A DNA stretch of 64,000 nucleotides, taken from NCBI GenBank assembly GCA_932294295.1, contig OW028573.1, positions 56,762,829-56,826,828 of the forward strand, read 5' to 3'. A program made the position numbers and the translations under genes. The notes under the pieces were generated by a model. The model saw only the letters and a list, made by a program, of their open reading frames with translations, had not been told where the DNA came from and did no database searches. The stretch's first letter is position 1; each line of letters opens with the position of its first letter. Source of the DNA: Alitta virens (lineage: Eukaryota > Annelida > Polychaeta > Phyllodocida > Nereididae). Positions 36,701-51,700 of this stretch are shown one piece after another.

Positions 36701-39700
36701 TTGCCTAGTTACGTGAATGTCTTGATGGCAGCAGTGATATCTGAGTTTAGTGGCGTGCGGGTGGATAGGTCTGTCAGCCAACTATGAGGTCCTAGCGTGT
36801 TTGTGTCTCTCCCACAACCACACCCTGTCCCCTCCTTCACAGAACGTCAAGACAACGTCAGGAGAACGTCAAGATATCTGCAGCAGCTCTGACTCAGTCT
36901 GCTTCCAGTAGCATCCTCATCCGACCTAATCCTAGAGCACCTCACACGTTGCAGCCTTCTGCGTTTACACAGCAAGAAACACTTCGCTGCCTTAAACAAG
37001 CTGAGCCTCGACCTGACGTCCTCCCAGCGCCGTTGGAGGACGTCATCAAGGGTCGTTGCGTTGCGTGACGTTTGACTTGCCGTTCTGACGTTGCAGTCTC
37101 TCAATCGTTCGGGTCCCTTATCAAAGGAGATTTAAAAGAGACAGAATTCCTAACAAGTGAACTTCAAGAGACAACCAATTTAACCGACCAATGAGACAAA
37201 TGTATCTGGTTGCAGGTTAAACTTTTGAGTATTGATTTTCAGTGTAACTGCCAACACTGCTGAGTTACACACTGTTTGAGCATTTAGAAAGGCCATTGGT
37301 CACACAGGCATTCCCCCTTGTGTTTTCCCAGAGCTGTGTCAATGATGTCAAGTCAAGTGTACTTAGTCAGTACACGCAATAAGCACATTGAATAGAGAGA
37401 TTATAAACACGGCCAGCTGGTGTCCCCCATCTTGAACAAACTTCCCTCTCAGTCTATGCATTTTCATCATATGAGGGAATATGCAGTGAACGGACCACCC
37501 TTGAGTTGCAGACTGTAGTGAATACAAGTAGATAGCATTGACCATTGCTCACTCGGCTGCTAGTGGCTGCAGGGAGCTGCTGTGAAATGATGGAAGCTGC
37601 TGGGGACGCTGATAGGGTCAGAGCCCAAATGCAGTGGAAGGCAGGCAAGGCACGGACTCTTTAAGTGAGAAAGAAAGTCACATCTCTCCTTATGTACATA
37701 GCATGCCTGCCTCTGCTTTGCCTGCTACTTTTTCTCAGCCTCGTTTTTCTGTTATTTCTCCATCCATTGGCGTTAATGCAAGGCTATGGCAGAGCAGTGA
37801 TCGTTACTTGAATTCGTCATGGCTTAAGTGGAACATATTGGGCGATGATGGAACGGGGCACACCAAGGGGACCCTCTGTCTCTTGTGCTTTTCACTGACT
37901 ACTGTTGACGCGTTCTTTTGTCTCTATGCTACTCTCATTAGCTGAGCAGTTAATAGAGACTTAGTTGGGGCAGAGATGGAGATGAATGAGCTGGGTGAAA
38001 GCAAGTAACATTACTGTATGGACAAGTAAAAGCATTGGCAGACAGCCGGACAGACATAGATTGCTGATGTGACTGGGCCAGCATATTCATCACTCTGCCA
38101 TACTGCATTTGGTGAGAGCAAGGGGCGGAAACGAAATACATTAGAAAACAATAGGAAGGCCTCTATCACAGATGGCGCTGCAGCAGCCAGAAGTGGGCAA
38201 ACAAGAGTTCCATTTGTGTGACATGTCGATACATCATGTAAGGGCAGCAGCCACCCCAGCCACAGATCACGGCTGCGCTATCCAAATATTGGCTCAATCG
38301 ATCTCTTCTGTATGATTGTTCAACCAGATTTGCTCTATGTTAATGTCGCTTTAGCCTGGCCTAACGCCTCGTTCGCCCTCTACCTCTATTATCGCCACAT
38401 CCGTAATGAGATCACCCTGAATGCAATGAAATATCGTGATGAACCCTCGCCCTTTTATGGTTACACTGATAATAATTGTCATTTCATATGGCCAACCAGA
38501 ACGCGCCACTTAACTATTTAACCTGTACTAAAGGACGTGCAATGACAGAAAAGTAACAAACCAACTACCTTTGGCATGACACAAGTAAATCGTGCAGATT
38601 TGCAAATTGCCCTGCAGTCAACAATAAAACGGTCACAATTCTGACTTTCGTGCAATTGACTGTTATGCCAAAAACTAATAATTGCATGATTATTGTTAAT
38701 TTGTTACCGAAGTTACTATTGTGTATTATGTCTGTAAATGTTCTTATTGTTTCTGCAATTTTCCTATTGTTTTCCATTGTTTCAACAAACTTTGTGTCAC
38801 GTTTTTCTGCATAACTACTGCCAGACACATAGAATGACGTATGCAGGATAAGTACACATTCGTTGTGTCAACATAGCTAAAACAAAACTGCCTGCAAAAT
38901 GGAAAACTTCACAGTAACTACAAAACTTCCGTTTTCTGAACATTCGCAGTGTTATGTTGAGTTTGTTTTGATCAATGACCTAGTTTACTTCCTTTTTGAC
39001 CTCGCACTTGTTCCAAAGGGACTTGATCAGAACATGATTACACAGCACCTAGCCTAGCACAGGAGACACAAATCGGAGGCAAACGTGCATCTAGTTTGGT
39101 TTCTGTCTGTGGTGGTCTCGGGAGGCTTGCCTGGTCTCACCAGGGCCTCATTTTCTGCAGCCAGGGTGATTATTTTCAGGTGGAATGGCGTGTGTCATCT
39201 CTGCTTGATCTCAGGTGATGAATGGTCAAGATGCAATCACTCACAGCTACATGACAACACGTGGCCTCATGTGCCCAGAAACATGTGAAATGCATTAGTG
39301 CTGCCAGGCTTAAGTGGCGGATGACACAAATACATGCTTTACTATCAGAGCCAAAAAACGCGCTCAATACGGAGCAGCCCCTAATGGCAATACTGGTAAG
39401 CACGGGGCACGTGAATAACACGTTGAGAAGTGGTGGACTACTCGTGAATCTCTCGTGAAGGCGTTTTAAAATGTAATGGTTAGTGTGGTACGTTTGCATG
39501 TCCTCCGGATGCTTGTGGAAAACTGCATGACAGAATATTTATAAGGGCCTGGAACGTGTTGAAAACATGTTGGGAAGGGGCTGAATGCAAGTTGCTCACA
39601 GGATGATTGTGCCACTAGGCAGGTGGGCCATGCATCAAAAAGTCATTAGGTGAATGCCGTCCATTTATGCCCCATGAAAAGGACACCATAACAGGCCTAC

Positions 39701-42700
39701 AGACGGATGAATCAAATGTCGAGCCCTTGAATAATTGATGCGTGAGGCCGTATTGGATGGCATTGAAAATAAACAGCTCCATGGATGTGAGTTTTATGGT
39801 TGGAACAGATAACCTTCATGAAATCACAACTCAATTCAATCAAGAGTTCACCATCGTCGTGCACCTGTGACGAAGTGCTTTTACTTTCATTATATTGATA
39901 CATTTGCAGCACGCCAATTTCCAATAAATTGTTCATCTCATGGGGAATATAGTCATGGCATAATTACCCTTGCCTTTTTATCGGGGACGTGTTTAGTGGC
40001 ATTATGCTGTATTACCTTGATTAAGGTTTTTATTGGACCCATGTGGCCCACTGAGCACTCAGTCAATCAGACGTGCATCCAAGCAACGCAGCAAATGAAC
40101 AAGCAAGCAATCCCACAAGCAAGCAATAAATTTACTCTGCTGGCTTTGCTGTCCTTGACTTGAGCAGGGTTTATCTTAAGTGATGGATGCCCCCGTGTGC
40201 CACTGATGCGATGGGATTGCTGCTGAATTAAAGAGTGCTTCTGGATCACCGACCTTGGCTTGACTTTTGTCTCTGGCCAAGTGAGTGCTTCTGCATATTT
40301 CATGACTGCAGCGGATTCCGGCTACCTGCAGGGCTGGCTTTTGATCTAGCATCCTGCTGATGCCCTGCAGGAGGTCAAATGGCGTGAGGAAACAGCACCT
40401 CTGATTGCTCACACCTCGACACCATCTAATTCTCGTGCATCTTGGCTCCATTAAGCTGCATGATGCACTTCTGCATGGCAATGTAGGCAGGCATGGCTTG
40501 GTGGAATGTTGCTAATAGGTTCAATCTTGCCATCTTGCCTTCAGCATTTCTACACCAATGACACTTGATTGAAGGCAGATCACAAGTTGCAGTATGGAAG
40601 CTGCAAGGGCCATATTCTTGAAGGTGTTGCAATGAATGACCCCAGGCTGGTTGAGATTCTAGGGGCAGATTTGAGCCCCCCCCCCCCCCCCCCAGACATG
40701 CATGGGGTATGCAGGCAGACAGACGTGCGAAGCAACATTGCCAACTCAATTGAAGAGCATGTTTGGGAGTTTGCGATGCTTTCATTGGAATTAAACCAGC
40801 GTACTAGGCGAGGATTGGGCAGGGAGGCAGGGATTGATTTGAGCAGAGGAAGATAAGTCTTGGCCAGCTGTGTAAGCACGTCTTGCCAACAGCCTTGTCT
40901 CTGCCATGTAATCAGCTTCCTTGCTGAATTATTCCAAGCAAAACAGCCGTCTCGTCTTGTTTGTTCTTTGAGGTCTGGTCCGTGCGAGAAAAGCAAATAC
41001 CTTATGAGCCATTCACTCGCGCTGTCCCCGATTCACTAACCCTTTGCTCAGTTATATCAAAGAGTATATCTTGAGCATCTTGCTTTTGATAAAAGGGCTT
41101 AAAGAATTAAATATTGTAATGGCATCCATCTAGAAAGACACACAAAGAGTGGTGAATGGTTGGAGCAATATGTGGATCTGTGAGCCCTCTCTGTCATTCT
41201 CTTTGAGGGCATGGACTCCAAGAAGGATGATCAAGGGGGCCTTGAATGGATTCTGAGATGACAGCCGCGGAATAACACGATTACCTCCACACTGGTCAAC
41301 GGAAAATGGGTCCAATGTTTTGACTGTCACTCATTTATCACGGTCCACCGATCACAAGATCTATTACCCTGCAAGGACTGTCTGCGGCCCATGGCTCCGC
41401 GCTGACCCTTCCCATGGTGCCTTGCGGGTCACGCGAATAGAGGACCTCCATCAGAACGAGGCTGGTGCCCCTGGCGCCCCCTGGTAGGGGGAAGAATGGG
41501 GTGAAGGAAGAGGTCAGATAATCTGGCGGATCAGGTCAGCCAATCAGGGCTAATCATGTGAGCCTAGCATATTTGACATGATATCCCATGATTTTGTCAT
41601 CAAGCCTTCAACCACATCTCAGAGGCTTTCAATGTTTCTTTTCATAAGGTAATGTCTCTATAATGAAGGGATCTAGCCGCCCCTAACCGACAGCTGCTGG
41701 CTTTTACAATGTCTGCTACTTGCTGGAAATTTACACTGCAACATCACATTTCGCCCATCAATCTCAAGCCTAGAATTTCATGAATCATTGAAAATGGCAC
41801 AGTGTAGCTTAGCTAGAGGTTTTTTCCTCTTTAAATTGAATTAATTTCGCTAATCTGTTCATTGCAGCCGTTCATTACGACGGGCGAAACAAGACAAGCG
41901 AGAGGTAATTTGGCCACAAAAACACTTGGCGATCAGTGTGTTTTGAGGCGAATGGTTTGAAGGATGAAAAGACGGTTGCAGTGGCTGACAAATGAGACAG
42001 AAAGGCGATGGGGAGACAGGCCGGCCCTTCGCCCTTCATCCTCACTTTAATCCCGCCGAGATCCCCTTGTTTAATTACAAGAATTTTCACCCGTCAGCGC
42101 CACCTACTAATATCATTGGAGGGAATTAAAGACAGGCGCGCATGAATACGGAGTATTACGCACAAGGCTTAACGGGGACGAGGTCGTTCTCCGCCTTACC
42201 AAAGAGTCCATAAGGGTGTAGAGAAAGCTGTACGCATGCGCCTACAATTCACTCAGCCTTGGTGCCAGATAATCCTGCGTCCTGCAAGTAGTCCTCGTAT
42301 ATCGGAAATGCTATTAGCAACCGACTAATCCGCGCAACTTAATTAACAAAGTGCTCTCCCGTGATTTAGTCTGGATCAAATTTCATTAGGTATTGACAAT
42401 CGCGGATTTAAACGCTGTGCTGAACGAGCGTGAAACGGCTAACGGCGCGGATGGATACATGGCTGAGCCGCTGGGGAGAGGCAGCGGAGTGATCTGGTAA
42501 AGTCGTGTAGGATAATATAAAACTACTTTCATCACAAACCGAATTAAGCATTCGCGTGATTTGGTAAAATGTGACGTCATCTATTTCAGCTCGCCGTTAC
42601 GTCTAAACTTCTGGCTTGGGCATTTAAGCTCAATCTAAGAAATGATGGATGATTTTGATGTCGTTTTATTTTCCTAATTCATGACGTCTGACGCCAGTTC

Positions 42701-45700
42701 TGTTTCCTTTGCTAAGAGCGCCATGGATCGTTTTAAATACGCACTTGCTGCACTGTAATGTATACGGCGTAGTAATCAGCGTCTCACGTCGAAGTGTAGT
42801 GCGCTGTGTTGATGAGAGACTGGCCAAAGTTAATTAGAAGGATGAGGGGGGAAATAACAGAGATGCAATGTGACAGACAGAGCAGACAAAATGACAGACC
42901 ACCGTGGAGTGGAGAAGAGTACACTAGCGCAATAATCAACACGTGCAAGTACATATGTAGTTCTTTCTGGGTGGTCATCTACCGTATCCCTCCGCTGCCT
43001 GGTAACCACCTCCCTGCCTCCAGGACATCCGCCTTCAGGATGCTCCATGATATTCTTAATTAACCCTGAATCACCATAATCACAACCACGGATATTAATT
43101 CTTGATTTCATAGAGGCGGACTACTTGTCTGAACCATTGTGCGTTTCCGGCAACATACTTCCGGTGTATTAATGCGCCGAATAAAGGTCCTATGGATAGG
43201 ATGCCTGTAGGTATTTTCCTTCTCGTGGGCCTGTCAGCTGCCGCCAGAGGGCCACACGGTCGATCTGCCCTTCATTACATTTATCAATGATGCGAGTATT
43301 TGCGCTGATAGCTGGCGGTGCCAATTATCGCTCACCGCTTCCATTACTTGACTCGATATTCGGAGAGAAAAAAAGTGGCGAGCTTTCAGAGAAGGTAACT
43401 CGATACTCTTGACTAAATGGGAAAAGAGGATTTCTCTCCTGATTCACAAACCCCACAATGACCCGTGATCTCAATCGAAATGGCTTTATTGCCATTTCAC
43501 CCTTGCTGGCCAATGAATGCATTCATTGGTGTACTGGACTCTTGTGCAGTCATAGATCAAGGATACAAAGCAATTACCATCTGGGTGTTCTGTTTCAAAA
43601 CAAAATCGACATTCAATGTGACTCATGACTCAAGCTGTCAAAATCTAATCATTTTTTATGTCACTGTTTCTGCCCTTTCAATTGATCGGCTCAGTGGGTG
43701 AACTCCTATACAGGTCCTAGGTTCGAATGTAGACCCAAAAACCATTTTTTAAGTAATACCTCAGAAAGTTAGGCAAGTGATGCTTATGCGAGATTTGAGG
43801 GATTCCATTGATGGGGTAAATGATGGTTTGACCTGCAAGCCTCATCATGTCATCATCACGTCGGCCTCGGGTAGCTGGGTACTTAAGTTGCACACTATAG
43901 TCGGACTAGAACATACAACAAGCATAATATCATCTCTTTTCTCCTTTTTTTTTTTCGTGGGATAATCTTTCATCCATGTGATTCATTGACCATGTAGAAA
44001 TTCATCATCATGCAGCAGAGATCACCCAGTTTGTGTACACAAACCATTCAAAAACGACTGAATTAATTACAACGAATTAAAAACACATCATGTTGTCATA
44101 CAAGTAGGTTAGCGGCAGCTGTGTCCGCTTTTCATGCAACTGCTTTCCCAGCTGTGTCAAAGCTTAGGATCACCTGTGCAGCACTGAGTTAGGACCACCT
44201 GGGTAGCTGGGAGATGTCATATTTCATGGATGCAGGTGATTCTCTCTGCATTTTTCACTCGCAGCTTTTTTCAAAACTGCAGAAAATGAGTCGTAAAGCT
44301 GAACCAAAGGCAAAGTGCAAACAGAACAATACATCCTGCTCCTTCCAGACAGATGAAATAATAGAACACTATCAACCTTTCATTTGTCACCACAGAAAGA
44401 CAAAAATATATTCTTTTACTGGTAGTAAATCTGACTGGTTTGCATCTGCCCTCTTCCCGTGCCATTTGTACCAGTGAATCACCTGTCTTGGTTTGTAGCA
44501 CAGCCTAGCAACGTAAATTATAGGATCCTGTATTATATTTTGTTTTAAATATAGTTTGCCCTATATGTATTATGAAAAAATGAGGATATTTGATAGTTCG
44601 ATAGCGAAGAGGTAAATACAGTGTAAATGGCATTCTGCTTTTACAGCTTTTTTGCATTGCTTCATTTTCTCCCTCTGTGCACTGTCTGGCGAAGCAGGCA
44701 ACCACTCAGTCAATAAAACACAGACCTCGGTGCATCAAATCAGGTGCAAATGCTGCAGAATTTTGAGCCAGGGATGCACTATCTCTACCCTTTTTTCCAA
44801 ATGGAAATCCACTTCTTTATTTCCTCACCTGAAAACGTGTCAAATTCAACACAATGTAATGTCACAGAGTTCAAGTCGATACTTAAAGGTCCTTGGCCAC
44901 AGAGCATGAATAGTTTAAAACTGTTGAACTCGTTTCAACTATGGCATCAAAGCTAGGCCTATGGGAAGAGAAAGGGATCAATGGTGGGGGACATGTTTCA
45001 ATCCGCTTGGATCTCTGCGAATTTCAAGTTTGCTTTAATTCCCTGAGTCATGCCACGTAAATTCTGCATGACCTCATCCAATGTGTTGCCATGGATTTTT
45101 CATATTCATATTCACATCATACCTATATGCAGGGAAGTATATAGCCACAATCTTGTACTTATAAGATTTATGAGATTGAAAATGGTCATTGAGATTTGAG
45201 TCACTCTATGAGGAGGGGAGTTCCTTTATGTCATACTCAGTGTAGTTGATGGATGGGTTAGGCCAGGGGAAATCTGGAAAGCTGTCTAGTCTATGTGATA
45301 AAATGCAACCATCCAACATAGAGCATTTGAATTGATCTATCTGCATCACACAAACTAGACTCCACATCCGAGGAATGTGAAGTAGACCCAAGATTTTGTG
45401 ACTCAAAAATTGTTTGCACGGCTCAGATCTTCCATTTTAAAGAACTTCATATTGGTTGACTGAGTGGGTCTGGCTATGACCGATGTGCAATTGAAAATGG
45501 ACTGAAATGTGAGGATTGCAGGCAGAAATCATCTCTGCCTGTTCCATATTTATACAATTTTATCATTGTTATGTCTTTCCCAAACTCACATTCCTCATCC
45601 AAATCACAAAATTTAATAGGATTCCATGCTCACATGACAGATAGTGCGCAATATGAATGATAACGCTAATTGAGGTATACTTTGCTATTTCATTTCATCT

Positions 45701-48700
45701 TGTTACAGGTGATTTAATGCCATCTTTGCTACCAGTTATAGCTTGTGGCCATATAGGATGCATTAGTTGATTATGTAGCCCGCATCTGCTCTACATCAAA
45801 GCATTATGATGTGGTTTATGACACTAATCAAAATGAGCCATCAGGCCAGTTGTCATTAGCTGATTGTTTATTAGGCTCATTGCACAACAACCAAATGTTT
45901 AATTAATTCTCTTGTTATGAAGCTCATATGAGCCAAAAGAAGAAGTGAGTCGAAATCGAGGTTAGAAATATAACATTTCCGAGTTTATGATTCACAAAAC
46001 GAGTAAAAAGGACACATTTTAGCTGTTGGTTTCAAATGTACAGATCAATGTAATCACTTCAGATAAATATTTGCCCACCAAAAGGAAAACAGAAAGTCGA
46101 AATGGTTCAGGGCACATGTTTTCTCTCTACACACAGACACCATTGCATCTGTGCATGTAATAAAGATTCGCCTTAATGATTGGTGAATATTCAAACATGA
46201 CTTGTGATCCATGGCTCAGCTTGAGTGTGATGCGTATATTGACGAAACGTCAGTTGGGGAGGCAGGGACTGACGATCCTACTGACTTAAAACCAATAGAG
46301 CGAGAGAAACAACAGCTGAACTGCACAACATGCAGTCAAGAAGCAGTTTGGTCCTAGTGAATGGCTGCCTCATGGAAGACTGAACATCTACAATCACCCG
46401 TTCGATAGTTAGCAGAAGTTAAAACTTGCATCATCCCCATCGATACGGTGCAGTCGAGTGGCCTTACTCAGCCGAATTGCTCGGTCCCTGCTATATCGAT
46501 CCATCGAGTCATTATTGTAATCATTAGATTGGTCATTAGTTACTGTTCGATGCTATTAATTGATGCAATTAATCGATCTTCGTCTGGCGAGTTGCAAAAA
46601 TGTAACGAGTTGATCATTTGTACCTGTTAACCTCCTGAACTTTGAGACTCTTATGATATCTTGAATGTAGGACTGTCTGGATCATAGAATAAATATTTAA
46701 TGTTTTTGCTCATGATAACAAGCTTTGCGATGTACTTGAATGTATCAGATGGTTCCCTTTACTCAAACAAACGTCAGTGTGCAAAGAATTCAGACATACT
46801 TGTCAAAGAGCAGATAACACTAGACTGATGACTAAGTCCCCGTATTGTATTCTCATTGTCGTGGTAAGGGCAGTTGATATTCTAGAGTAATTGGCTCTAT
46901 GCTAGGATCTTAATTGAACAATGTATTGTTGTCAGGAACACAGAAAGCCAATTGCAAATATGACTTGTTTACGTTGCCCTTGGACACATGGGTCCCCGCT
47001 GCACGAGATATATCACAATTTGTGGCTGGACAGAGGGGTATAGATCTGGGCGGAATGGCCAACAACTTGTAATTTGGTTGTCTGAGGCAAAATGTGATCT
47101 GTCTTGCTGTACGATCTTTTTATGGCTGTTTCATCCTCCAATATCGGCCTGCAAAAGCCTACAAAACCTGAGTTATGCTTTCTGTTGCAGGAGTTCAGGA
47201 ATACTGCGAGAGTGACACATTCGCTGGCCGTTGTGCCGAGGACGAGGTCGTTATAGTGGAGCATGGACGATATGGTCGCATGAGAGAGGGACGCTGTATC
47301 ACCACAAACTATGGCAAGTTAGGATGCAGCTCCAATGTCCTGGGTCTCCTGGACAGCAAGTGCTCTGGGCTGCCCAATTGTGACGTCATAGTGTCCAAGC
47401 TAGTCCCTGCTGACCAGCAACCTTGTCCGAAAGACTTCAGAAGTTACCTGGAGGCGAACTACTCCTGCGTCAAAGGTATGTACAGACAGAGATTAAGCTG
47501 ACAAACACAAAGAACGACAGACATATCGACCCAAGGAAAAGCGGAGTATGGACAAAATGTGACAAATATAAAATCGAGACTTCCTCCACAAGTTTGACTC
47601 TGAGTCTCACAGTAAAATGAGAACAGCCAAAGAAAAGAGCCACAGAACTAGTAGCTGTTATTGAATTAAAGGAAATAAAAACCGTGTAAAAGTGAGCTGA
47701 AATCGTGAATTAAAACTGCGCAACAGTTGTTACATATTTCACTTATTCACGTTGTTGAGAAAAATAAAAAAGAATCTAACAAAAATATGGCACCATTTTT
47801 CAAATTAAATTATAAGAAGCAGGCATTATGATATTGGGAAAGTATGTAATTCAAGACATATTTGATTTGATTTTTATATGGATTTGGTTTAGTGTGTTAA
47901 AAAAAATGTTTGTGAGAAATTGGCTTAAAAAAAGGAATGCCATGTAACATGAGAAGCACGCTGCACACCTGAATATGTGTCACACACGATACAGCGATTA
48001 TGAATCGGACAATGTAACTACATTTAGTTATCTCATACAGTTGTCATTTTCCAAAAAAAGGGATGGAAATGTTCATGGCAAGTTGGTGTGTATAAGATTC
48101 AGTTTCCACATATTTCATAAAACAGGGTGAACTCGGTCAGTCCCAAATCCCGAAGCGCTTCATATATGAGTTGTAATCCCCTTTTGAAAATGTGTTGGTT
48201 CATTCGGAGGTGACATTTTACATGAGCACTGTGACTTTTCGAAAAACTATAAGGGAGGATTCCCTTCGATTTGGATTAAATGAGTTTTTACACCATGGAC
48301 ATGATTTTCATTCATGTTTTATCCGCTGAAGTTTTCTAATGAATGAGAAAAAAAAGTAATTTTATATTCGTTGATCTATCTATATATCTATATATCTATC
48401 TATTTATCCATTCATCTATCTATCTATCTATCAATCTTTAGAAAAAAACGTGATTTGTTACATTATCAGTGATGCAAAATGTTGACTGCTGTACTTATAT
48501 CTATATCTATTTTTTACAGTGACCACTGGTCAAGCAAGCATGTGCAGGCCAAACAACCACATCAGGGTCACCCAACAATTCGGCTTCCTGTCCAGCGCTG
48601 TGACCCTAGACACCAACCTAGGTTCCTTGGACTGTCCATGGCTGATTGAAGCCAGGCCTGGTCAAATTATTAAAATCAACTTGTATGACTTTAGCTGGGC

Positions 48701-51700
48701 TGTTCAGTCTGGTTCGGATACAGTGTGCCACGTTTTTGCGATTATAAAAGAAACGGCGACAACTAATAGTAAAACAATCTGCGCTGGATCTATCAGGGAG
48801 AAAGATGTTTACACCTCTGTAACCAACGTAGTGGAGATTCGGTTGGTTGCCAGCCGGAAGGATAAGAAGCCCCGGAACTTCCTGCTTAAATACCAAGGTA
48901 GGAGCAAAATCGAGCTAATCCGATTGACGGAACTTTGGCTATAGTCCTGCACTAAGTAAAAGTACTTCACTAAGAAAGTTTAACTTTGCAGTATATGCAA
49001 TGATATTATCGTGATTATTGAATGAATGTCAGACACAAAAGAGCTCACTTATTGGAAATGTCAGAAAGGAGTTTCATTTTTCATTCCTTTTTAGATTAAG
49101 AAGCATAACATGTTTGTCATTCTATAATTACAAAACTTAGAATGTATATGATATTCAAATGATACTTGTCGAATTTATATTTTTGATATTGCTACATGCG
49201 TAATAAGTTAAAGGTCTACAACATTCTGCAACATTTGTTCTTATTATTAACAAACGTTGGTTGGGCCAAGTTTTCCTTCTCATGTTTAACGCAATGCCGG
49301 ATGATATTGAATTATATATTATTACCGTTGCATATTTGATGGGCATGTGTAGTTTGTGTCTAGGAATGAAGTGCAACGTATGTGCACATTGTTAGGCGTG
49401 GGACATGGGACCTGCTCTTTTATTTCATTAAAACTTCACCTAATTTTGCACAAAAAAGGGTTAGAAATACTTTCTGTGTAAATCCAGTTTCATTTTACCA
49501 TTGTTTGAGACCTTTTTTTTAATGCTAAAAGTTGCTCCCTACTTTTTCACCTGATACCACATAATTACTGAGCTTATATTTTTTGGCCAGGGTCCCATAA
49601 GTGAAATGCAAATGACAACAATTAGCATGGCTGAATCAATAGTGGTCCTATGGTCTTTGCGAGAATTCCATTAGGTCCAAATGACTGCACTAATGGCAGC
49701 ATTGTGTGGACATCGCAGGCCAATATTGCCGCCCAATAGTGCAGATCTTGCGTGTGGACTCCCATCAAATGTTGCTAGCCTTTTATGACCCGCTAAAGGA
49801 CATCAAATTGTTGGTTTTGTGCACAATCCTCTCCTCTCAGTTGTCATTTGCGATGACATTTGCAGTCAGTCTTGATGGTAATCAATTTCTGATATAAAAT
49901 GTCTATCTACTTCAGACTAAAATATGTACGAGCTCTTTATGCATATTACGTAAAGAAAATAACCCGTATTAGTTGTATATGTTGACAAAAATCAGTTTAA
50001 ACCATGTCGATGGCATTTCAATGTTAGTTCAGTCCGCTTCTTTGTCTGACACTCCCCACAGAATATAAATTGCCCGATGCATGTAACAGTTGTCTTTCCT
50101 GGAACAGCAAAGTGCATTGGCGGATAAATTCAGGATAGAATTTATGGAAGTAAATGGGCGTTGAGTGAATCTGTCTTTGTTAAATGTAAGTGAGCTTAAT
50201 TGACTACAGCTGAGGCTGCCATCTATTTACATTTGTGTCACGTGTTTCAGCGCTAGGATGCGGAGATCCCGCTGCCCCCAAACATGGCTGGACACAGAGG
50301 GAGGGTAACATTGTCACCCAGGGATGCAACCACATCGTTGAGAAATGGCAGCTGCGATGCATGGGCAGCAAATGGCACGGTCACTTCGTTAATTGCTCTG
50401 AAGGTGAGTGGACGCATGAAGAGAAAGAACAAAAAAGTAGCAGAAGAAGAAGATACTAAGAAAGAGAATGGGAGTATCAGACAGTGGAAAAGGACAGATG
50501 TGGACCACTTTGTTGCCACTGACCTCTCAGACTCAAAGTCTTTTCCATCAGCGATTCTTTTATGTTGCCCTTCTTCTGTATACCTTCATGTTGCACTCTG
50601 TCTATCTACGTTTATCATCCTTCTAAGTCTGGCACATTATTACTCATATCTTATGTTCAGGCTTTTATGATTCTTTAAGCTAGATTAAGTTTGAACACAA
50701 CTTAAAAACACTCAAACAAGCTGACTGTAGCCGTTTACTTTAATCTATATATACCTTGGGTACTCCACAATGATTGATGTATTGAAAACTTGTAAATTTT
50801 GGGTCTAAATCATGATGGGTTTTCAATTGTAGGGCATTTGTATAAGTACAAAGCACAAGTCACATTTGTTATTTAGAACAGTGTGTAACAGCTCACATGG
50901 AAAATCCAGTTAGGTACGGTTTGGTTCGGCTCGTTGTAGCTTAATTCAAAGCTCTGAATAGCATTAGTTTAACTTTATTTATATAGTATATGAGTTGTAT
51001 CAGAATGTTTGGGCCACATATAATATCACTATATACTACATTAGATCCTTTAGTAACAGGACCTTGATCTGCTAATTAAATGGCTAGGATTCCATAACGA
51101 GGGCTCAGGTGGTCTAACCATAATCAAAAGCGCTCATCATTGGCTGTTTTTGTAATATTTCCATTTAGCTTATGAAACGTGAATCTACTGACTGTGTCTA
51201 TAGGGAGACGCAGTGTGCTCCTGAATGTGATTAGAGTTATTGAATAAGCAATCTATTCACGCTGTCGACATATTGCTTGGCAAAGACTCGCTAGAGCTTC
51301 CCTAACATTTACTTGATACATATTTAGTTGATGCTGCTTCCAGACATATGTAAGAATCGGGAAAGCGTGTATTTGTATGGCTTCAATGTGTAATGTTAGA
51401 CCCAAATAGTAAAATATGAGATTTATAACGCGTTGTTTTGTTACACCTTTTTTCAGGACTCACTGGTCATTCGACAGGACAGTCAGTTTTAGAAGGATTT
51501 ACCTTTTCATCAGGAATATCCATCTTGGTTATAATTCTCATTGCTGTGGCTATCGGAGTTTTAATTCTTCTCTTTGGATTGGCTTGTTTACGAAGGTAAG
51601 ATTTGAGAAAACCTACAACTTTATTGCCTAAAACTGAGTCTGACATTTAGTACGTGAAACGGAAATTGAAAAACTTTATTGCAGTACCAAAATAATTTCT

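Larger units (their letters stand above)
21704..47190 (+). other. Gene B first intron (25.5 kb)
   Basis: It is far larger than the other gene B introns (about 1-1.4 kb). No additional exon is convincing. It holds an 11-bp minisatellite (27831-28050), a foldback element (33082-33236), a MITE (34815-35082), an E-box array (36506-36547), a TGACGT cluster (36844-37091), C runs at 25700 and 40676, and a SINE head at 43684. Confidence 0.55.
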
